Shown here piece by piece: positions 1 to 11,996 of a stretch of DNA of 64,000 nt. Position numbers and translations under genes: made by a program. How positions within the stretch are numbered: the stretch's first letter is position 1; every line of letters begins with the position of its first letter. This DNA comes from Polynucleobacter sp. MWH-S4W17. Its GTDB lineage: Bacteria; Pseudomonadota; Gammaproteobacteria; Burkholderiales; Burkholderiaceae. Location: positions 1,364,001 to 1,428,000 of the forward strand of contig NZ_CP061295.1 in NCBI RefSeq assembly GCF_018687535.1. The letters run 5' to 3'. The notes under the pieces were generated by a model that was given only the letters and a program-made list of their open reading frames with translations, made no database searches and was not told where the DNA came from.

Positions 1-309
1 AATCCCCATTAAGAAATCAGAAATCTCTGCTTGCAGCGTACTTAATCTGGTTGCACCAGATTCCATATCAGTATTGACTTGCGCAACTTCAGCCATCTCG
101 GCAGAAGCATCCTCGCCCTTGCCTTTTTTCATACCAATAGCTTTGGATAATTGGTTGCGTTTAGCTTGCAATTCTTCAGTACGGGTTTGCAAAGATTTTC
201 GCTCAGATTCCAAGGCATTGAATTTCTCAACATCGAGTTGGAATTTGCGAGTCGCTAAACGTGCAGCAACTGCGGCGATATCTTTACGGAGTAATTGCGG
301 ATCAATCAT
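1..309 (-). CDS. serS: Seryl-tRNA synthetase, N-terminal part (cut by window edge)
   Basis: The 103 visible codons start [10 protein letters not shown] and run into a charged, heptad-like helical region rich in E, K, R and Q. This is the N-terminal tRNA-binding coiled-coil arm of class II seryl-tRNA synthetase, which charges tRNA-Ser in the cytoplasm. The catalytic core lies beyond base 1, so motifs 1-3 cannot be checked. The start is the ATG whose complement is at 307-309; the family normally begins Met-Leu/Ile-Asp. It lies 48 bases downstream of lolA on the same strand and probably belongs to the ftsK-lolA-serS run. In many betaproteobacteria rarA sits between lolA and serS; here it does not. 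Confidence 0.93.
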   Translation of the reverse strand, partial: MIDPQLLRKDIAAVAARLATRKFQLDVEKFNALESERKSLQTRTEELQAKRNQLSKAIGMKKGKGEDASAEMAEVAQVNTDMESGATRLSTLQAEISDFLMGI

Positions 310-357
310 GTGATGCTCTGTAGATTAGGGGTTCTAGGTTTTAGTTTTATACGGGCT

Positions 358-1041
358 CTAGTTTAAGCGCAAGACTTCGGCTCCGGCTGGCGGGGTGAAA
401 GTAAAGCGATTGGCGGGCAAATTAACATTGAGTTGGATCTTATCCAAAGTCACCAGGACCACGCTTCCAAGCCCATCGGTTAACTCCAAAGCTTTCGGTA
501 AGCCATTAGCCATGCCAATCGAGATCTTTGTATAAGGCAGGTCATTTTTATTCTTGGCATTGGGATCTTTTTTAGGAATCAAAGCTACCCACTTCATTCC
601 TAAACGCTCTTCGCCTTCAACCAAGTCAAAATGCTGTTCTAGTGAAGTCTCACCAAACAGAATAGCTGCTGGTGTAGAAGCTAAGGCCTGCCCCGCTGGA
701 CGAAAAGTCGCCTGGTTTAAATCTTTATCCCATAAGATTAGTTGCTTGCCATCAGCAATTAACTTTTGCTCGTAAGGCTTTTGGGTATCCCAGATAAATC
801 TTCCTGGACGCTGAAACACAAAATGACCTTGGGTTTGACGGAGGACTTTCAAGCCCTTGTCTTGCGACTCATTGGCTTTGGGTGCGCGCAACTGTTGTTG
901 CACAAAGTCACCTTCAGCAGTTTTAGAGTTGCGTACAAATTGACGCAACTGCTCTGCGCCACTCTCGCTTTGAGCAAGCGATGCACCTGAAAAAAGGATA
1001 CTTGCAATTGTCAGAATTGCTGCAGTCAGAAATCTTGGCAT
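358..1041 (-). CDS. lolA: Outer-membrane lipoprotein carrier protein LolA
   Basis: A 227-residue periplasmic chaperone that takes lipoproteins from LolCDE at the inner membrane and hands them to LolB. The N-terminus has a signal peptide (basic start, hydrophobic residues 6-20, cleavage likely after SLAQ). The mature part has the LolA pattern: an N-terminal helix, then GDFVQQQ, a GHFVFQRPGRFIW segment, YEQKLIADGKQLILWDKDL, and a C-terminal strand region ending FTPPAGAEVLRLN. Length is normal. It starts 6 bases after the ftsK stop, so the two are almost certainly cotranscribed. Confidence 0.95.
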   Translation of the reverse strand: MPRFLTAAILTIASILFSGASLAQSESGAEQLRQFVRNSKTAEGDFVQQQLRAPKANESQDKGLKVLRQTQGHFVFQRPGRFIWDTQKPYEQKLIADGKQLILWDKDLNQATFRPAGQALASTPAAILFGETSLEQHFDLVEGEERLGMKWVALIPKKDPNAKNKNDLPYTKISIGMANGLPKALELTDGLGSVVLVTLDKIQLNVNLPANRFTFTPPAGAEVLRLN

Positions 1042-1047
1042 GGATTC

Positions 1048-4356
<3,309 letters not shown>

Positions 4357-4394
4357 GTTTTATTTGCTTAGAACTTTAAGTAAGTATGAAATAA

Positions 4395-4423
4395 AAAAAC
4401 GCCTAGCAATGCTAGGCGTTTTT
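4395..4423. terminator. Intrinsic terminator after trxB
   Basis: A 12-13 bp stem (arms 4395-4407 and 4411-4423, three-base loop AAT) with A-run and T-run on either side. It can serve trxB on the plus strand and the toxin-antitoxin operon on the minus strand. The core GCCTAGC-AAT-GCTAGGC recurs at 5088-5114 in inverted orientation. Confidence 0.9.
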
Positions 4424-4435
4424 GTTTGAGCTTTC

Positions 4436-4777
4436 TTATACGCTCAAGGCCAGTAAAGCCACCTCAGGGGCACGATCCAATATCTTTAGCAGCGCCTTTG
4501 CTGCGCCTGTAGGACTTCTTTTTCCCTGCTCCCAGTTTCGAATAGTTTCTAAAGAAACTTCTATACGACTTGAGAACTCTTGTTGAGATAAGCCAATCCG
4601 TTCACGAACTCGCTTTGCATATTTTGCAGCATCTTGCATGGCTTCGTCATCGTCTTGCCGTTGGTGTAGCTTTATGAGGCGCTCAGAAGTTGCATCTAAT
4701 AGCTTCTTATCTACAACCCCCTTGGGGAAACTTGTAGGGTTATTTAGATCAACGCTAACTCGTACTATTTTTTTCAT
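4436..4777 (-). CDS. XRE-family HTH antitoxin paired with BrnT-like toxin
   Basis: A 113-residue protein starting MKKIVRVSVD. The C-terminal half holds a Cro/C1-type helix-turn-helix (GLSQQEFSSRIEVSLETIR, then NWEQGKRSP), the signature of HigA/NadS-like antitoxins that bind DNA and repress their own operon. The N-terminal half (residues 1-50) has no obvious domain and probably wraps the toxin. The start is set at 4777 rather than the longer frame opening at 4852 because this gives the usual 23-base overlap with the upstream toxin gene. BrnT usually pairs with BrnA (ribbon-helix-helix); an XRE partner is less common. Family identity is clear; pairing is inferred from overlap. Confidence 0.85.
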   Translation of the reverse strand: MKKIVRVSVDLNNPTSFPKGVVDKKLLDATSERLIKLHQRQDDDEAMQDAAKYAKRVRERIGLSQQEFSSRIEVSLETIRNWEQGKRSPTGAAKALLKILDRAPEVALLALSV

Positions 4778-5033
4778 ATCGCTTGACCTCCCTGTTATTA
4801 GCTTTCCTTGCTGAAATAATTCTGATGGCCTTAACTCTTCTGGTGAACACAACTACGAAGACTCGTTTATCAATTGCCCCTATTGCGCGATACCGCTCTT
4901 CCCCGTAATCCCATCTTTGGTCATGCTCAATAACTATCGTAGGATCTTTAAAAATTGATATCACATATGCGAAATCAAAATTTCGAGAGATCTGGCATGA
5001 GTTACTTTTAGCCAAATCCCATTCAAAATCCAT
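4755..5033 (-). CDS. brnT: BrnT-family (DUF497) toxin
   Basis: A 92-residue protein with the DUF497/BrnT pattern: FEWDLAKSN at the start, a central DYGEERYRAIGAI, then RVFVVVFTRR and the family hallmark IRIISARKANNREVKRYE. BrnT proteins are RelE-fold ribonucleases that stop translation. The first gene of a two-gene operon, overlapping the antitoxin by 23 bases, so toxin precedes antitoxin as in brnTA and higBA. A near-consensus promoter ends only about 8 bases before the ATG, so its mRNA may have almost no leader. Activity cannot be judged from sequence alone. Confidence 0.85.
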   Translation of the reverse strand: MDFEWDLAKSNSCQISRNFDFAYVISIFKDPTIVIEHDQRWDYGEERYRAIGAIDKRVFVVVFTRRVKAIRIISARKANNREVKRYEKNSTS

Positions 5034-5040
5034 TTACCCT

Positions 5041-5070
5041 ATAGTAGGCCAATGGCCTACACTTTGTCAA
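5041..5070 (-). promoter_or_regulatory. Toxin-antitoxin promoter with palindromic operator between -35 and -10
   Basis: Read on the minus strand: perfect -35 TTGACA (5070-5065), an 18-base spacer, and -10 TACTAT (5046-5041). A perfect inverted repeat GTAGGCC-(3)-GGCCTAC (5044-5060) fills the spacer and touches the -10. This is an ideal place for the XRE antitoxin to block RNA polymerase. The transcription start would fall at about 5034, next to the ATG at 5033. Confidence 0.75.
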
Positions 5071-5087
5071 GTGGCGTCAACATAAAC

Positions 5088-5114
5088 AAAACGCCTAGCA
5101 TTGCTAGGCGTTTT
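5088..5114 (-). terminator. Intrinsic terminator of hppA
   Basis: A 12-bp stem with A- and T-runs, downstream of hppA. In the direction of hppA transcription it reads the same GCCTAGC-AAT-GCTAGGC core as the trxB terminator at 4395. Confidence 0.88.
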
Positions 5115-5161
5115 TGTTTTCTGCAGTCTGATTGCTACTGCATTTAATGACTACTCATTAC

Positions 5162-7222
5162 TTAACGAGAGACCATTGGCAAGAGTGGCACGATAAGTAA
5201 TGCCACGATATTGATGATCTTAATGAGTGGGTTAACGGCAGGGCCCGCAGTATCTTTGTAAGGGTCGCCAACGGTATCGCCAGTCACTGCCGCTTTGTGA
5301 GCTTCAGAACCTTTGCCGCCGAAGTGACCTTCTTCGATATATTTCTTGGCGTTATCCCAAGCACCACCACCGGTACACATCGAGATCGCTACGAATAAGC
5401 CAGTCACAATAGTTCCCATGAGCAAACCACCCAATGCTGCAGGTCCTAACAAGAGACCAACTACAACTGGGGCTACTACTGGCAAGAGGGAAGGAACGAT
5501 CATCTCTTTAATAGCTGCAGAAGTCAGCATATCGACAGCTTTGCCGTACTCTGGCTTTGCAGTGCCTTCCATGATTCCAGGGATATCACGGAACTGACGG
5601 CGCACCTCTTCTACCACCGCACCAGCACAACGACCTACTGCTTCCATCGCCATTGCACCAAACAAGTAAGGAATCATGCCGCCGATAAAGAGGCCAATGA
5701 TGACCATGTGATTGGACAAGTCAAAAGACACCTGTTGGCCCATACCCTCTAAAGCATGGGTGTAGTCAGCAAAGAGCACGAGCGATGCCAAACCAGCCGA
5801 ACCAATTGCATAGCCTTTAGTAACTGCTTTAGTAGTGTTGCCAACCGCATCCAATGGATCGGTAATATCGCGAACAGATTGTGGCAAGCCTGCCATCTCT
5901 GCAATACCACCAGCATTATCTGTAATTGGGCCATATGCATCAAGCGCAACCACAATACCTGCCATGGACAACATGGCTGTTGCTGCAATTGCAATGCCAT
6001 ATAAACCAGCCAACCAATACGCTGCAAAAATCGCTGCACAAACAAAGAGCACTGGGTAAGCAGTTGACTTCATCGAAATACCTAAGCCAGCAATAATGTT
6101 GGTACCGTGACCTTTGGTTGAAGCTTCAGCAATATGCTGCACTGGCTTGAACTGGGTACCGGTGTAGTACTCGGTAATCCATACCAAACCTGCTGTAAGC
6201 AACAAGCCCACTACAGTTGAACCAAACAAACGCCATTGGCTACCAGGAATACCTAATGCGTCGTCCGGCATGATGAAATTGGTTACGAAGTAGAAGGCAA
6301 TCAGCGACAGACCACCAGCAATGATCAACCCCTTGTACAAAGCAGGCATCACATTTTTCATGCCAGGTGTTGCTTTTACAAACGAGCAACCAATGATGGA
6401 GGCGATGATAGAAACGCCACCCAGCACTAATGGATAAATAATTGCAGCAACTGGTGCGCTAGAAACCATTAAGGATCCCAGCACCATGGTTGCAATCAGC
6501 GTAACCGCGTAAGTTTCGAATAAGTCCGCCGCCATACCTGCGCAGTCACCAACGTTGTCGCCAACGTTATCAGCAATCACCGCAGGATTACGTGGATCAT
6601 CTTCCGGAATCCCAGCCTCAACCTTACCGACCAGGTCAGCGCCAACGTCTGCACCCTTAGTAAAGATGCCGCCACCTAAACGCGCAAAGATCGAAATCAA
6701 GGAAGAGCCGAACGCCAAACCAATCAGGGGATGCAATACAGAAGAGAGATCTTGTCCAGCACCAATCGATACAAGGAACATAAAGAAGAGGCCAACACCC
6801 AAGAGACCCAGTCCAACTACCAACATGCCGGTAATTGCGCCGCCTTTGAATGCCACATTGAGCGCTTCGTTCATACCCTTGGTGGCCGCTTCCGCTGTCC
6901 GCACGTTTGCGCGCACTGACACATTCATACCAATGAAGCCGCAAGCGCCAGAAAGCACGGCGCCAATGACAAAGCCAATCGCGGTCGCAAAATCAAGGAA
7001 GAGCGCCATGAGAATGGCCAGAACCACCCCAACCACGGCAATCGTTTTATATTGGCGTGACAAATACGCTGCCGCCCCCTGCTGAATCGCCTCTGCAATT
7101 TCTTGCATTTTGGCGTTGCCTGTACTTTGCTTCAAAATCCAGCCGCGCATCACAAAACCGTAAATCACGGCTAGGACACCGCAAGCCAAGGCAAAATACA
7201 AGCCTAAAGTGACATTACTCAT
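5162..7222 (-). CDS. hppA: K+-independent proton-pumping membrane pyrophosphatase
   Basis: A 686-residue integral membrane enzyme (about 15-16 hydrophobic segments) that couples PPi hydrolysis to proton export. The catalytic acidic motifs are intact: [11 protein letters not shown] with downstream [20 protein letters not shown], and [18 protein letters not shown] near the C-terminus. The subclass-determining motif reads GNTTKA (Lys near residue 465); Lys here marks the K+-independent, H+-pumping subfamily, while Ala marks K+-dependent ones. Divergent from soluble pyrophosphatase ppa, so two PPi-consuming enzymes share one 183-base regulatory region. Start ATG has AGGGAG upstream. Confidence 0.96.
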   Translation of the reverse strand: MSNVTLGLYFALACGVLAVIYGFVMRGWILKQSTGNAKMQEIAEAIQQGAAAYLSRQYKTIAVVGVVLAILMALFLDFATAIGFVIGAVLSGACGFIGMNVSVRANVRTAEAATKGMNEALNVAFKGGAITGMLVVGLGLLGVGLFFMFLVSIGAGQDLSSVLHPLIGLAFGSSLISIFARLGGGIFTKGADVGADLVGKVEAGIPEDDPRNPAVIADNVGDNVGDCAGMAADLFETYAVTLIATMVLGSLMVSSAPVAAIIYPLVLGGVSIIASIIGCSFVKATPGMKNVMPALYKGLIIAGGLSLIAFYFVTNFIMPDDALGIPGSQWRLFGSTVVGLLLTAGLVWITEYYTGTQFKPVQHIAEASTKGHGTNIIAGLGISMKSTAYPVLFVCAAIFAAYWLAGLYGIAIAATAMLSMAGIVVALDAYGPITDNAGGIAEMAGLPQSVRDITDPLDAVGNTTKAVTKGYAIGSAGLASLVLFADYTHALEGMGQQVSFDLSNHMVIIGLFIGGMIPYLFGAMAMEAVGRCAGAVVEEVRRQFRDIPGIMEGTAKPEYGKAVDMLTSAAIKEMIVPSLLPVVAPVVVGLLLGPAALGGLLMGTIVTGLFVAISMCTGGGAWDNAKKYIEEGHFGGKGSEAHKAAVTGDTVGDPYKDTAGPAVNPLIKIINIVALLIVPLLPMVSR

Positions 7223-7405
7223 GCTTGAACTCCCTAAAGTTAATCATTTGTTAATCTTTATTGTTTTTGCATAACTCCACTTAGGTAGACCTGGTTTCCG
7301 AAAGCTTTAAACTATGGTCTTTAAGCTGTATCAGTATGTAACAGAATCACCCCTGCTCTCCCTTGATAGGATCAGGGTATTTACTAATCAATATTCGGAG
7401 TATTT

Positions 7406-7942
7406 ATGAGTCTCGAAAAAGTCAAGCCAGGTAAAAAGATCCCTGAAAGCTTCAACGTCATTATTGAAATCCCAATGAACGCTGATCCAGTGAAGTACGA
7501 AGTGGATAAAGAGTCTGGCGCAATTTTCGTTGACCGTTTTATGGGCACTGCAATGCACTACCCATGTAACTACGGATACATTAATAAAACGATTGCCGGT
7601 GATGGCGACCCTGTTGATGTTCTCGTAATTACTCCATTTCCACTCATTCCAGGTGTTGTTGTTAGCTGCCGTGCAATTGGCATCCTACAAATGGAAGATG
7701 AGGCTGGTCAAGACGCTAAATTATTGGCTGTTCCAGAAGACAAAATTTTGCCTATCTATACACACTGGCAAAAACCTGAAGACATGAACCCATTGCGTTT
7801 GAATCAAATTCAACACTTCTTCGAGCACTATAAAGATCTCGAAAAAGGTAAATGGGTAAAAGTTAAAGGCTGGGGTGGCGTTGCTGATGCTCATAAAGAA
7901 ATTCTTGAAGGCATCGAGCGCTACAACAAAGAGAACAAGTAA
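7406..7942 (+). CDS. ppa: Soluble inorganic pyrophosphatase (family I)
   Basis: A 178-residue cytoplasmic enzyme that hydrolyses PPi to two phosphates. The family I signature DGDPVDVLV with metal-binding aspartates is present, as are the N-terminal [18 protein letters not shown] and later KWVKVKGW. Length fits the hexameric bacterial form. ATG is preceded by CGGAG. The gene is divergent from hppA and followed at 31 bases by nadE, whose product releases PPi. Confidence 0.96.
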   Translation: MSLEKVKPGKKIPESFNVIIEIPMNADPVKYEVDKESGAIFVDRFMGTAMHYPCNYGYINKTIAGDGDPVDVLVITPFPLIPGVVVSCRAIGILQMEDEAGQDAKLLAVPEDKILPIYTHWQKPEDMNPLRLNQIQHFFEHYKDLEKGKWVKVKGWGGVADAHKEILEGIERYNKENK

Positions 7943-7973
7943 TTCTTTTATTGAAAAGGCTTTGTGATTCGGA

Positions 7974-9593
7974 GTGAGCACGCAGAAAATTGCCTTAGCC
8001 CAAATCAACCCATTACTGGGTGATTTGGCTGGCAACGCGCAACTCATTCACAAAGCCGCTCTAGATGCCAACTCACAAGGCGCCAAACTCGTAGTCACCC
8101 CTGAGCTTTCGCTCACCGGCTATCCCCCAGAAGACTTACTCCTCCGCCCTGCTTTTATTGAGGCGGCACAATCACAGCTCGAGCTCTTGATGAAAGAGCT
8201 AGCTCAGTACTCTGATCTAACAGTCATCGTCGGTCACCCCAAACAAACATCTGCAGGTTTGCAAAACTACGCATCTGTTTTACGAAACGGCAAAGTCATT
8301 GCGGGCTACGCAAAACAAGAATTACCTAACCATGAAGTATTTGACGAAGTTCGCTACTTCGTACCTGGTAATCAAGCTTGTGTTTTTGAATGCGAAGGTG
8401 TTCGCTATGGATTGATCTTGTGTGAAGATGCCTGGCATGCAGGTCCCGCTAAACAATCTCATGCTGCTGGCGCACAAGTATTGTTAGTCCCCAACGCCTC
8501 TCCTTACCACCTGCAAAAAGAAGCCTTGCGTATTGAAGTGCTCCGCGGGCATATTGCACAAACCAAAATGCCACTGGTTTACGTCAATGCCGTTGGCGGT
8601 CAAGATGAATTAGTTTTTGATGGCGGCTCATTTGCATTAAATAGTGATGGCAAAGTCGTGATGGCAATGCCTCAGTTTGAAACCGGCCTAGGCCTTGTTA
8701 CCGTGACAGCAACTGGCGAGCTAGAAAAAGGTCTGATCACCCCACCCCAATCCGTTGAGGCACAGGCCTATCAAGCGCTGGTTTTGGGTGTACGTGACTA
8801 TGTGACCAAAAATCGCTTCCCTGGCGTGATTATTGGCCTATCTGGCGGTGTAGATTCAGCTTTGGTATTGGCAATTGCCGTGGATGCCTTGGGTGCTGAC
8901 AAGGTACGCACCGTCATGATGGCCTCTCGCTATACCGCCGATATCTCTTGGATCGATGCAAGGGAGATGGCCCAGAACTTAGGCGTGCAGTACGACGAGA
9001 TTCCGATTAGCGGGCCGGTAGATGCTTTAGAAGCATCTCTAGCGGAGCAATTCAAAGGTTTAACAGTAGACGCCACCGAAGAGAATATTCAGGCACGCGT
9101 TCGTGGCACTCTGCTGATGGCCCTATCTAATAAAACAGGTCGACTTGTTTTGACTACCGGCAACAAGAGTGAAATGGCAGTCGGCTACTGCACACTCTAT
9201 GGCGATATGGCGGGTGGCTTTGCAGTCATTAAAGATATCGCCAAGACTTTGGTGTATCGCCTATGCGCCTATCGCAACAGTATTACGCCAGTGATTCCGG
9301 AGCGAATTCTGACCCGCGCACCTTCGGCAGAGTTACGTCCAGACCAAAAAGATCAAGATAGCCTGCCCTCTTATGAAGTGCTGGATGGCATTGTTGAGCG
9401 CTATATGGAGCAAAACCAATCGATTGCCCAGATCATTGCCGCAGGCTTTGATGCCGAGAGCGTAGAAAAAGTAACCCGCTTAATCAAGCTTAATGAATAT
9501 AAGCGTCGCCAAGCCCCACCGGGAGTCCGTGTAACCACTCGTGCCTTTGGCCGCGATTGGCGCTACCCCATTACCTCCCAATTTAGAGCCTAG
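7974..9593 (+). CDS. nadE: Glutamine-dependent NAD+ synthetase
   Basis: A 539-residue two-domain enzyme for the last step of NAD synthesis. Residues 1-260 are a nitrilase-type glutaminase with the Glu (TPELSLTGYPPEDLL), Lys (KQELPNHEVFDE) and Cys (LILCEDAW) catalytic residues. The C-terminal half is an N-type ATP pyrophosphatase with P-loop SGGVDSA and TTGNKSEMAVGY. The start is a GTG at 7974 giving STQKIALAQINP, which fits the family N-terminus; the GGAG lies too close to it to be a good ribosome site, so the exact start is less certain. Confidence 0.95.
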   Translation: MSTQKIALAQINPLLGDLAGNAQLIHKAALDANSQGAKLVVTPELSLTGYPPEDLLLRPAFIEAAQSQLELLMKELAQYSDLTVIVGHPKQTSAGLQNYASVLRNGKVIAGYAKQELPNHEVFDEVRYFVPGNQACVFECEGVRYGLILCEDAWHAGPAKQSHAAGAQVLLVPNASPYHLQKEALRIEVLRGHIAQTKMPLVYVNAVGGQDELVFDGGSFALNSDGKVVMAMPQFETGLGLVTVTATGELEKGLITPPQSVEAQAYQALVLGVRDYVTKNRFPGVIIGLSGGVDSALVLAIAVDALGADKVRTVMMASRYTADISWIDAREMAQNLGVQYDEIPISGPVDALEASLAEQFKGLTVDATEENIQARVRGTLLMALSNKTGRLVLTTGNKSEMAVGYCTLYGDMAGGFAVIKDIAKTLVYRLCAYRNSITPVIPERILTRAPSAELRPDQKDQDSLPSYEVLDGIVERYMEQNQSIAQIIAAGFDAESVEKVTRLIKLNEYKRRQAPPGVRVTTRAFGRDWRYPITSQFRA

Positions 9594-9613
9594 AACGTTC
9601 AGCGGGTCGATTT

Positions 9614-9643
9614 TTGGTATTTCAGAGCAGATCTAGGTATGAT
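9614..9643 (+). promoter_or_regulatory. Probable sigma-70 promoter for glnB
   Basis: TTGGTA (9614-9619), an 18-base spacer, TATGAT (9638-9643), then AGGGAG and the glnB ATG at 9664. It would let the PII gene be made independently of nadE. Confidence 0.5.
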
Positions 9644-9654
9644 TAGTGCATTAG

Positions 9655-10002
<348 letters not shown>

Positions 10003-10036
10003 TTCAACAAATTAAACCTGCGAACCTCTCAGGCCA

Positions 10037-11059
10037 TCAACGTAGCTGAGAGTCTGTGGAGTTTGATGGAGCTGCAGGCTGAATCATTTCAGCCGGCTCC
10101 AAAATAATTGTCTTACTAGTTGTATTTCCCACGCGCACCTTTGCACCTTGGTAATACAAATCCACCTGATTTAAACCACCAGTTAAAACCTTTAATGGCG
10201 GCTTGCCATAAACACTCGTACCAACTCCAGGTTCTAGAGTTTTATTCTGGGTCTTACCTGTAGCATCCACCACACATACTGTTTGCGCAGTCTTTGATTG
10301 CAGATAAACCATGTCACCCGCTTTTTTAGGGGCTTCGGGCCTGTAATTGAGTGTAGATGCATCTGCAGGCGGGCATTCATTAGAAACGGTCGCTGGGGTC
10401 GGCTCTGGTGTTGCCGCTGGAGCTGGCTTGGCTTCTGCTGGAGCATCCACCGGGACAGGTTCTTGTGCCACCTCTTGAATAATGACAATCTCTTCTTTAA
10501 CTGGCTCAGGAAAAAATAAGGGGCGCAAGTTCACCACAGAGAAAATCACTGCCACACCAATTGCCAACAGTAAAAAAAGTTTCTTTTTAGGTCCTACTGA
10601 AGCTTTTGATTTCTGGCTGTAATCAATCGCTTTTTGTGAGAATTTGCTAGCACTGACCTTCTCAGGTTTTAGTTTTGGTTCTGCGACTTTCTCTACCGCT
10701 ACAGGGCTAGCCTCTTTTTCTTTTACTTTTTCGGTCTTTGCCTTTTTTTCTACCGCAGAGGCTTTTGTCTCCTCCTGCAATTTCTCCTCAACATCAGCTA
10801 CTTTGATAGGCTGCACGACACCAGAAAAATCAAATGCCTCTTCAGGTGTGAGCCTGAGTAATCCAGCTACCTTTTTTGCTGCTGTGAATTTAACTTGATC
10901 ACCGTAAAAAGAGCTGCTTTCACCATTCTCAATCTGCTCAATTTGGCGAGCAGATAGACAGGCCATTCCCGAAAGATCTTTCGTGCTGAGACCAAGGCTT
11001 TCTCTGGCTTTAGTAAATGCCTCTTTGCGAATCTCAGGAAGTTTGACTGGTTTATTCAC
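10037..11059 (-). CDS. RodZ-like membrane-anchored HTH protein
   Basis: A 340-residue protein with three parts. Residues 14-72 form a helix-turn-helix (GLSTKDLSGMACLSARQIEQIENGE is the recognition region, shown over two segments). A charged Lys/Glu/Ala linker follows. One transmembrane helix lies at about 160-178 (LFLLLAIGVAVIFSVV). A Pro/Ala-rich periplasmic stretch ends in a beta-rich domain (about 245-330) resembling the DUF4115 domain of RodZ. This matches the layout of RodZ, which couples MreB to cell-wall synthesis. The canonical rodZ normally sits near ispG, which is absent here, so it may be a paralogue. Its stop lies inside a 7-bp hairpin (10026-10052) shared with the 3' end of glnB. 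Confidence 0.65.
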   Translation of the reverse strand: MNKPVKLPEIRKEAFTKARESLGLSTKDLSGMACLSARQIEQIENGESSSFYGDQVKFTAAKKVAGLLRLTPEEAFDFSGVVQPIKVADVEEKLQEETKASAVEKKAKTEKVKEKEASPVAVEKVAEPKLKPEKVSASKFSQKAIDYSQKSKASVGPKKKLFLLLAIGVAVIFSVVNLRPLFFPEPVKEEIVIIQEVAQEPVPVDAPAEAKPAPAATPEPTPATVSNECPPADASTLNYRPEAPKKAGDMVYLQSKTAQTVCVVDATGKTQNKTLEPGVGTSVYGKPPLKVLTGGLNQVDLYYQGAKVRVGNTTSKTIILEPAEMIQPAAPSNSTDSQLR

Positions 11060-11137
11060 TGCGCAGCAACCATCTCATATGGAATTAATAAGATTGATAG
11101 TAATACCAAAATGGGACAAGAGTAATTAGCCACAAAG

Positions 11138-11767
11138 CTAGGTGTTTAATGGATGGTTCTCAAGGTTGGATTCAAGATACTTCTTCACCAGCACTTGCAG
11201 GGAATCCGCATGCATTTTGTCCATCACCCTAGCCTTATGGACTTTAATGGTGGCATCCGTGGTTCCTAGTTTTACGGCAATATCCTTGTTTAGAAGGCCC
11301 TTAACAAGCCATCCACAGACCTCACGCTCTCTAGGAGTGAGGCTTTCGTAGTCTTTCTTAGCTTCAACATCCAGGGAAACTCGCTTGAGTTGACGACTAT
11401 CAAAATCAATTGCGTCTGCAACTGCCTTTAAGAGCTCTTCTAAATTAAAGGGCTTGAATAAGAAATCCACCGCACCCCGCTTAAGACCCTGAACGATTTG
11501 GTGTGGGTGACTTTGGCCGCTAATAAATACGATAGGTGTCTTACGGCCACACTTTTGGAGCTTTTCTTGCAAATCTAGCCCGGTCATATCTGGCATTTGC
11601 ATATCCAACAGAATTACTGCTGGTGACACTGGAACAGATTTCTCCAGGAAAACACTGGCAGATGCGTAGTCCTCAACCAGATAACCCAATTCACGCAGCA
11701 TTCTCGAGAGCGAAATGCGCATGGATTCGTCATCATCAATTAGGTATATATGGCCGACTTTAGTCAT
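11138..11767 (-). CDS. FixJ/NarL-type response regulator (orphan)
   Basis: A 209-residue two-domain regulator. The receiver holds the acidic cluster IDDDESM, phospho-acceptor Asp in LLDMQMPDMTG, a Ser in VFISGQ and Lys in FLFKPF. The C-terminal LuxR-type HTH begins SLTPREREVCGWLVKGLLNKDIA. This layout is that of FixJ/TtrR/StyR regulators. No histidine kinase is in the window, so partner and targets are unknown. I chose the ATG at 11767; a TTG three codons upstream is also in frame. No good Shine-Dalgarno is visible. Confidence 0.88.
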   Translation of the reverse strand: MTKVGHIYLIDDDESMRISLSRMLRELGYLVEDYASASVFLEKSVPVSPAVILLDMQMPDMTGLDLQEKLQKCGRKTPIVFISGQSHPHQIVQGLKRGAVDFLFKPFNLEELLKAVADAIDFDSRQLKRVSLDVEAKKDYESLTPREREVCGWLVKGLLNKDIAVKLGTTDATIKVHKARVMDKMHADSLQVLVKKYLESNLENHPLNT

Positions 11768-11825
11768 TGAATTCAAAGGAAAAAGTGATTGATGACTTAA
11801 TGTACTGCAGCCTCTTTTACTAAGC

Positions 11826-11858
11826 TATTAGCTCCTTAGCTAATATTTAGACCTAAAT
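11826..11858. other. Two adjacent palindromes in the regulator-ilvD gap
   Basis: TATTAGCT-CCTT-AGCTAATA (11826-11845) is a perfect 8-bp inverted repeat. It is followed without a break by ATTTAG-AC-CTAAAT (11845-11858). They lie about 140 bases before ilvD and 60 bases upstream of the response-regulator start. They may be protein-binding sites; they lack the T-run of a terminator. Confidence 0.45.
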
Positions 11859-11996
11859 CTATGAATTCTTTGGCATTTTCATACTGCAGTGCAACATTTG
11901 TAGTAATTATGATGAGCTCATCGATCTAGAGCACCCTTAACCCATCTCACGGCACAATAGAGCCTTTCGACACAAACCTTTTCTGGAGTAATAAGC

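Noticed and set aside
6555..7085. 176-codon frame antisense to hppA
   Set aside because: Shadow of the strongly biased membrane-protein codons; Pro/Thr/Ala-rich with no domain, and hppA is certain.
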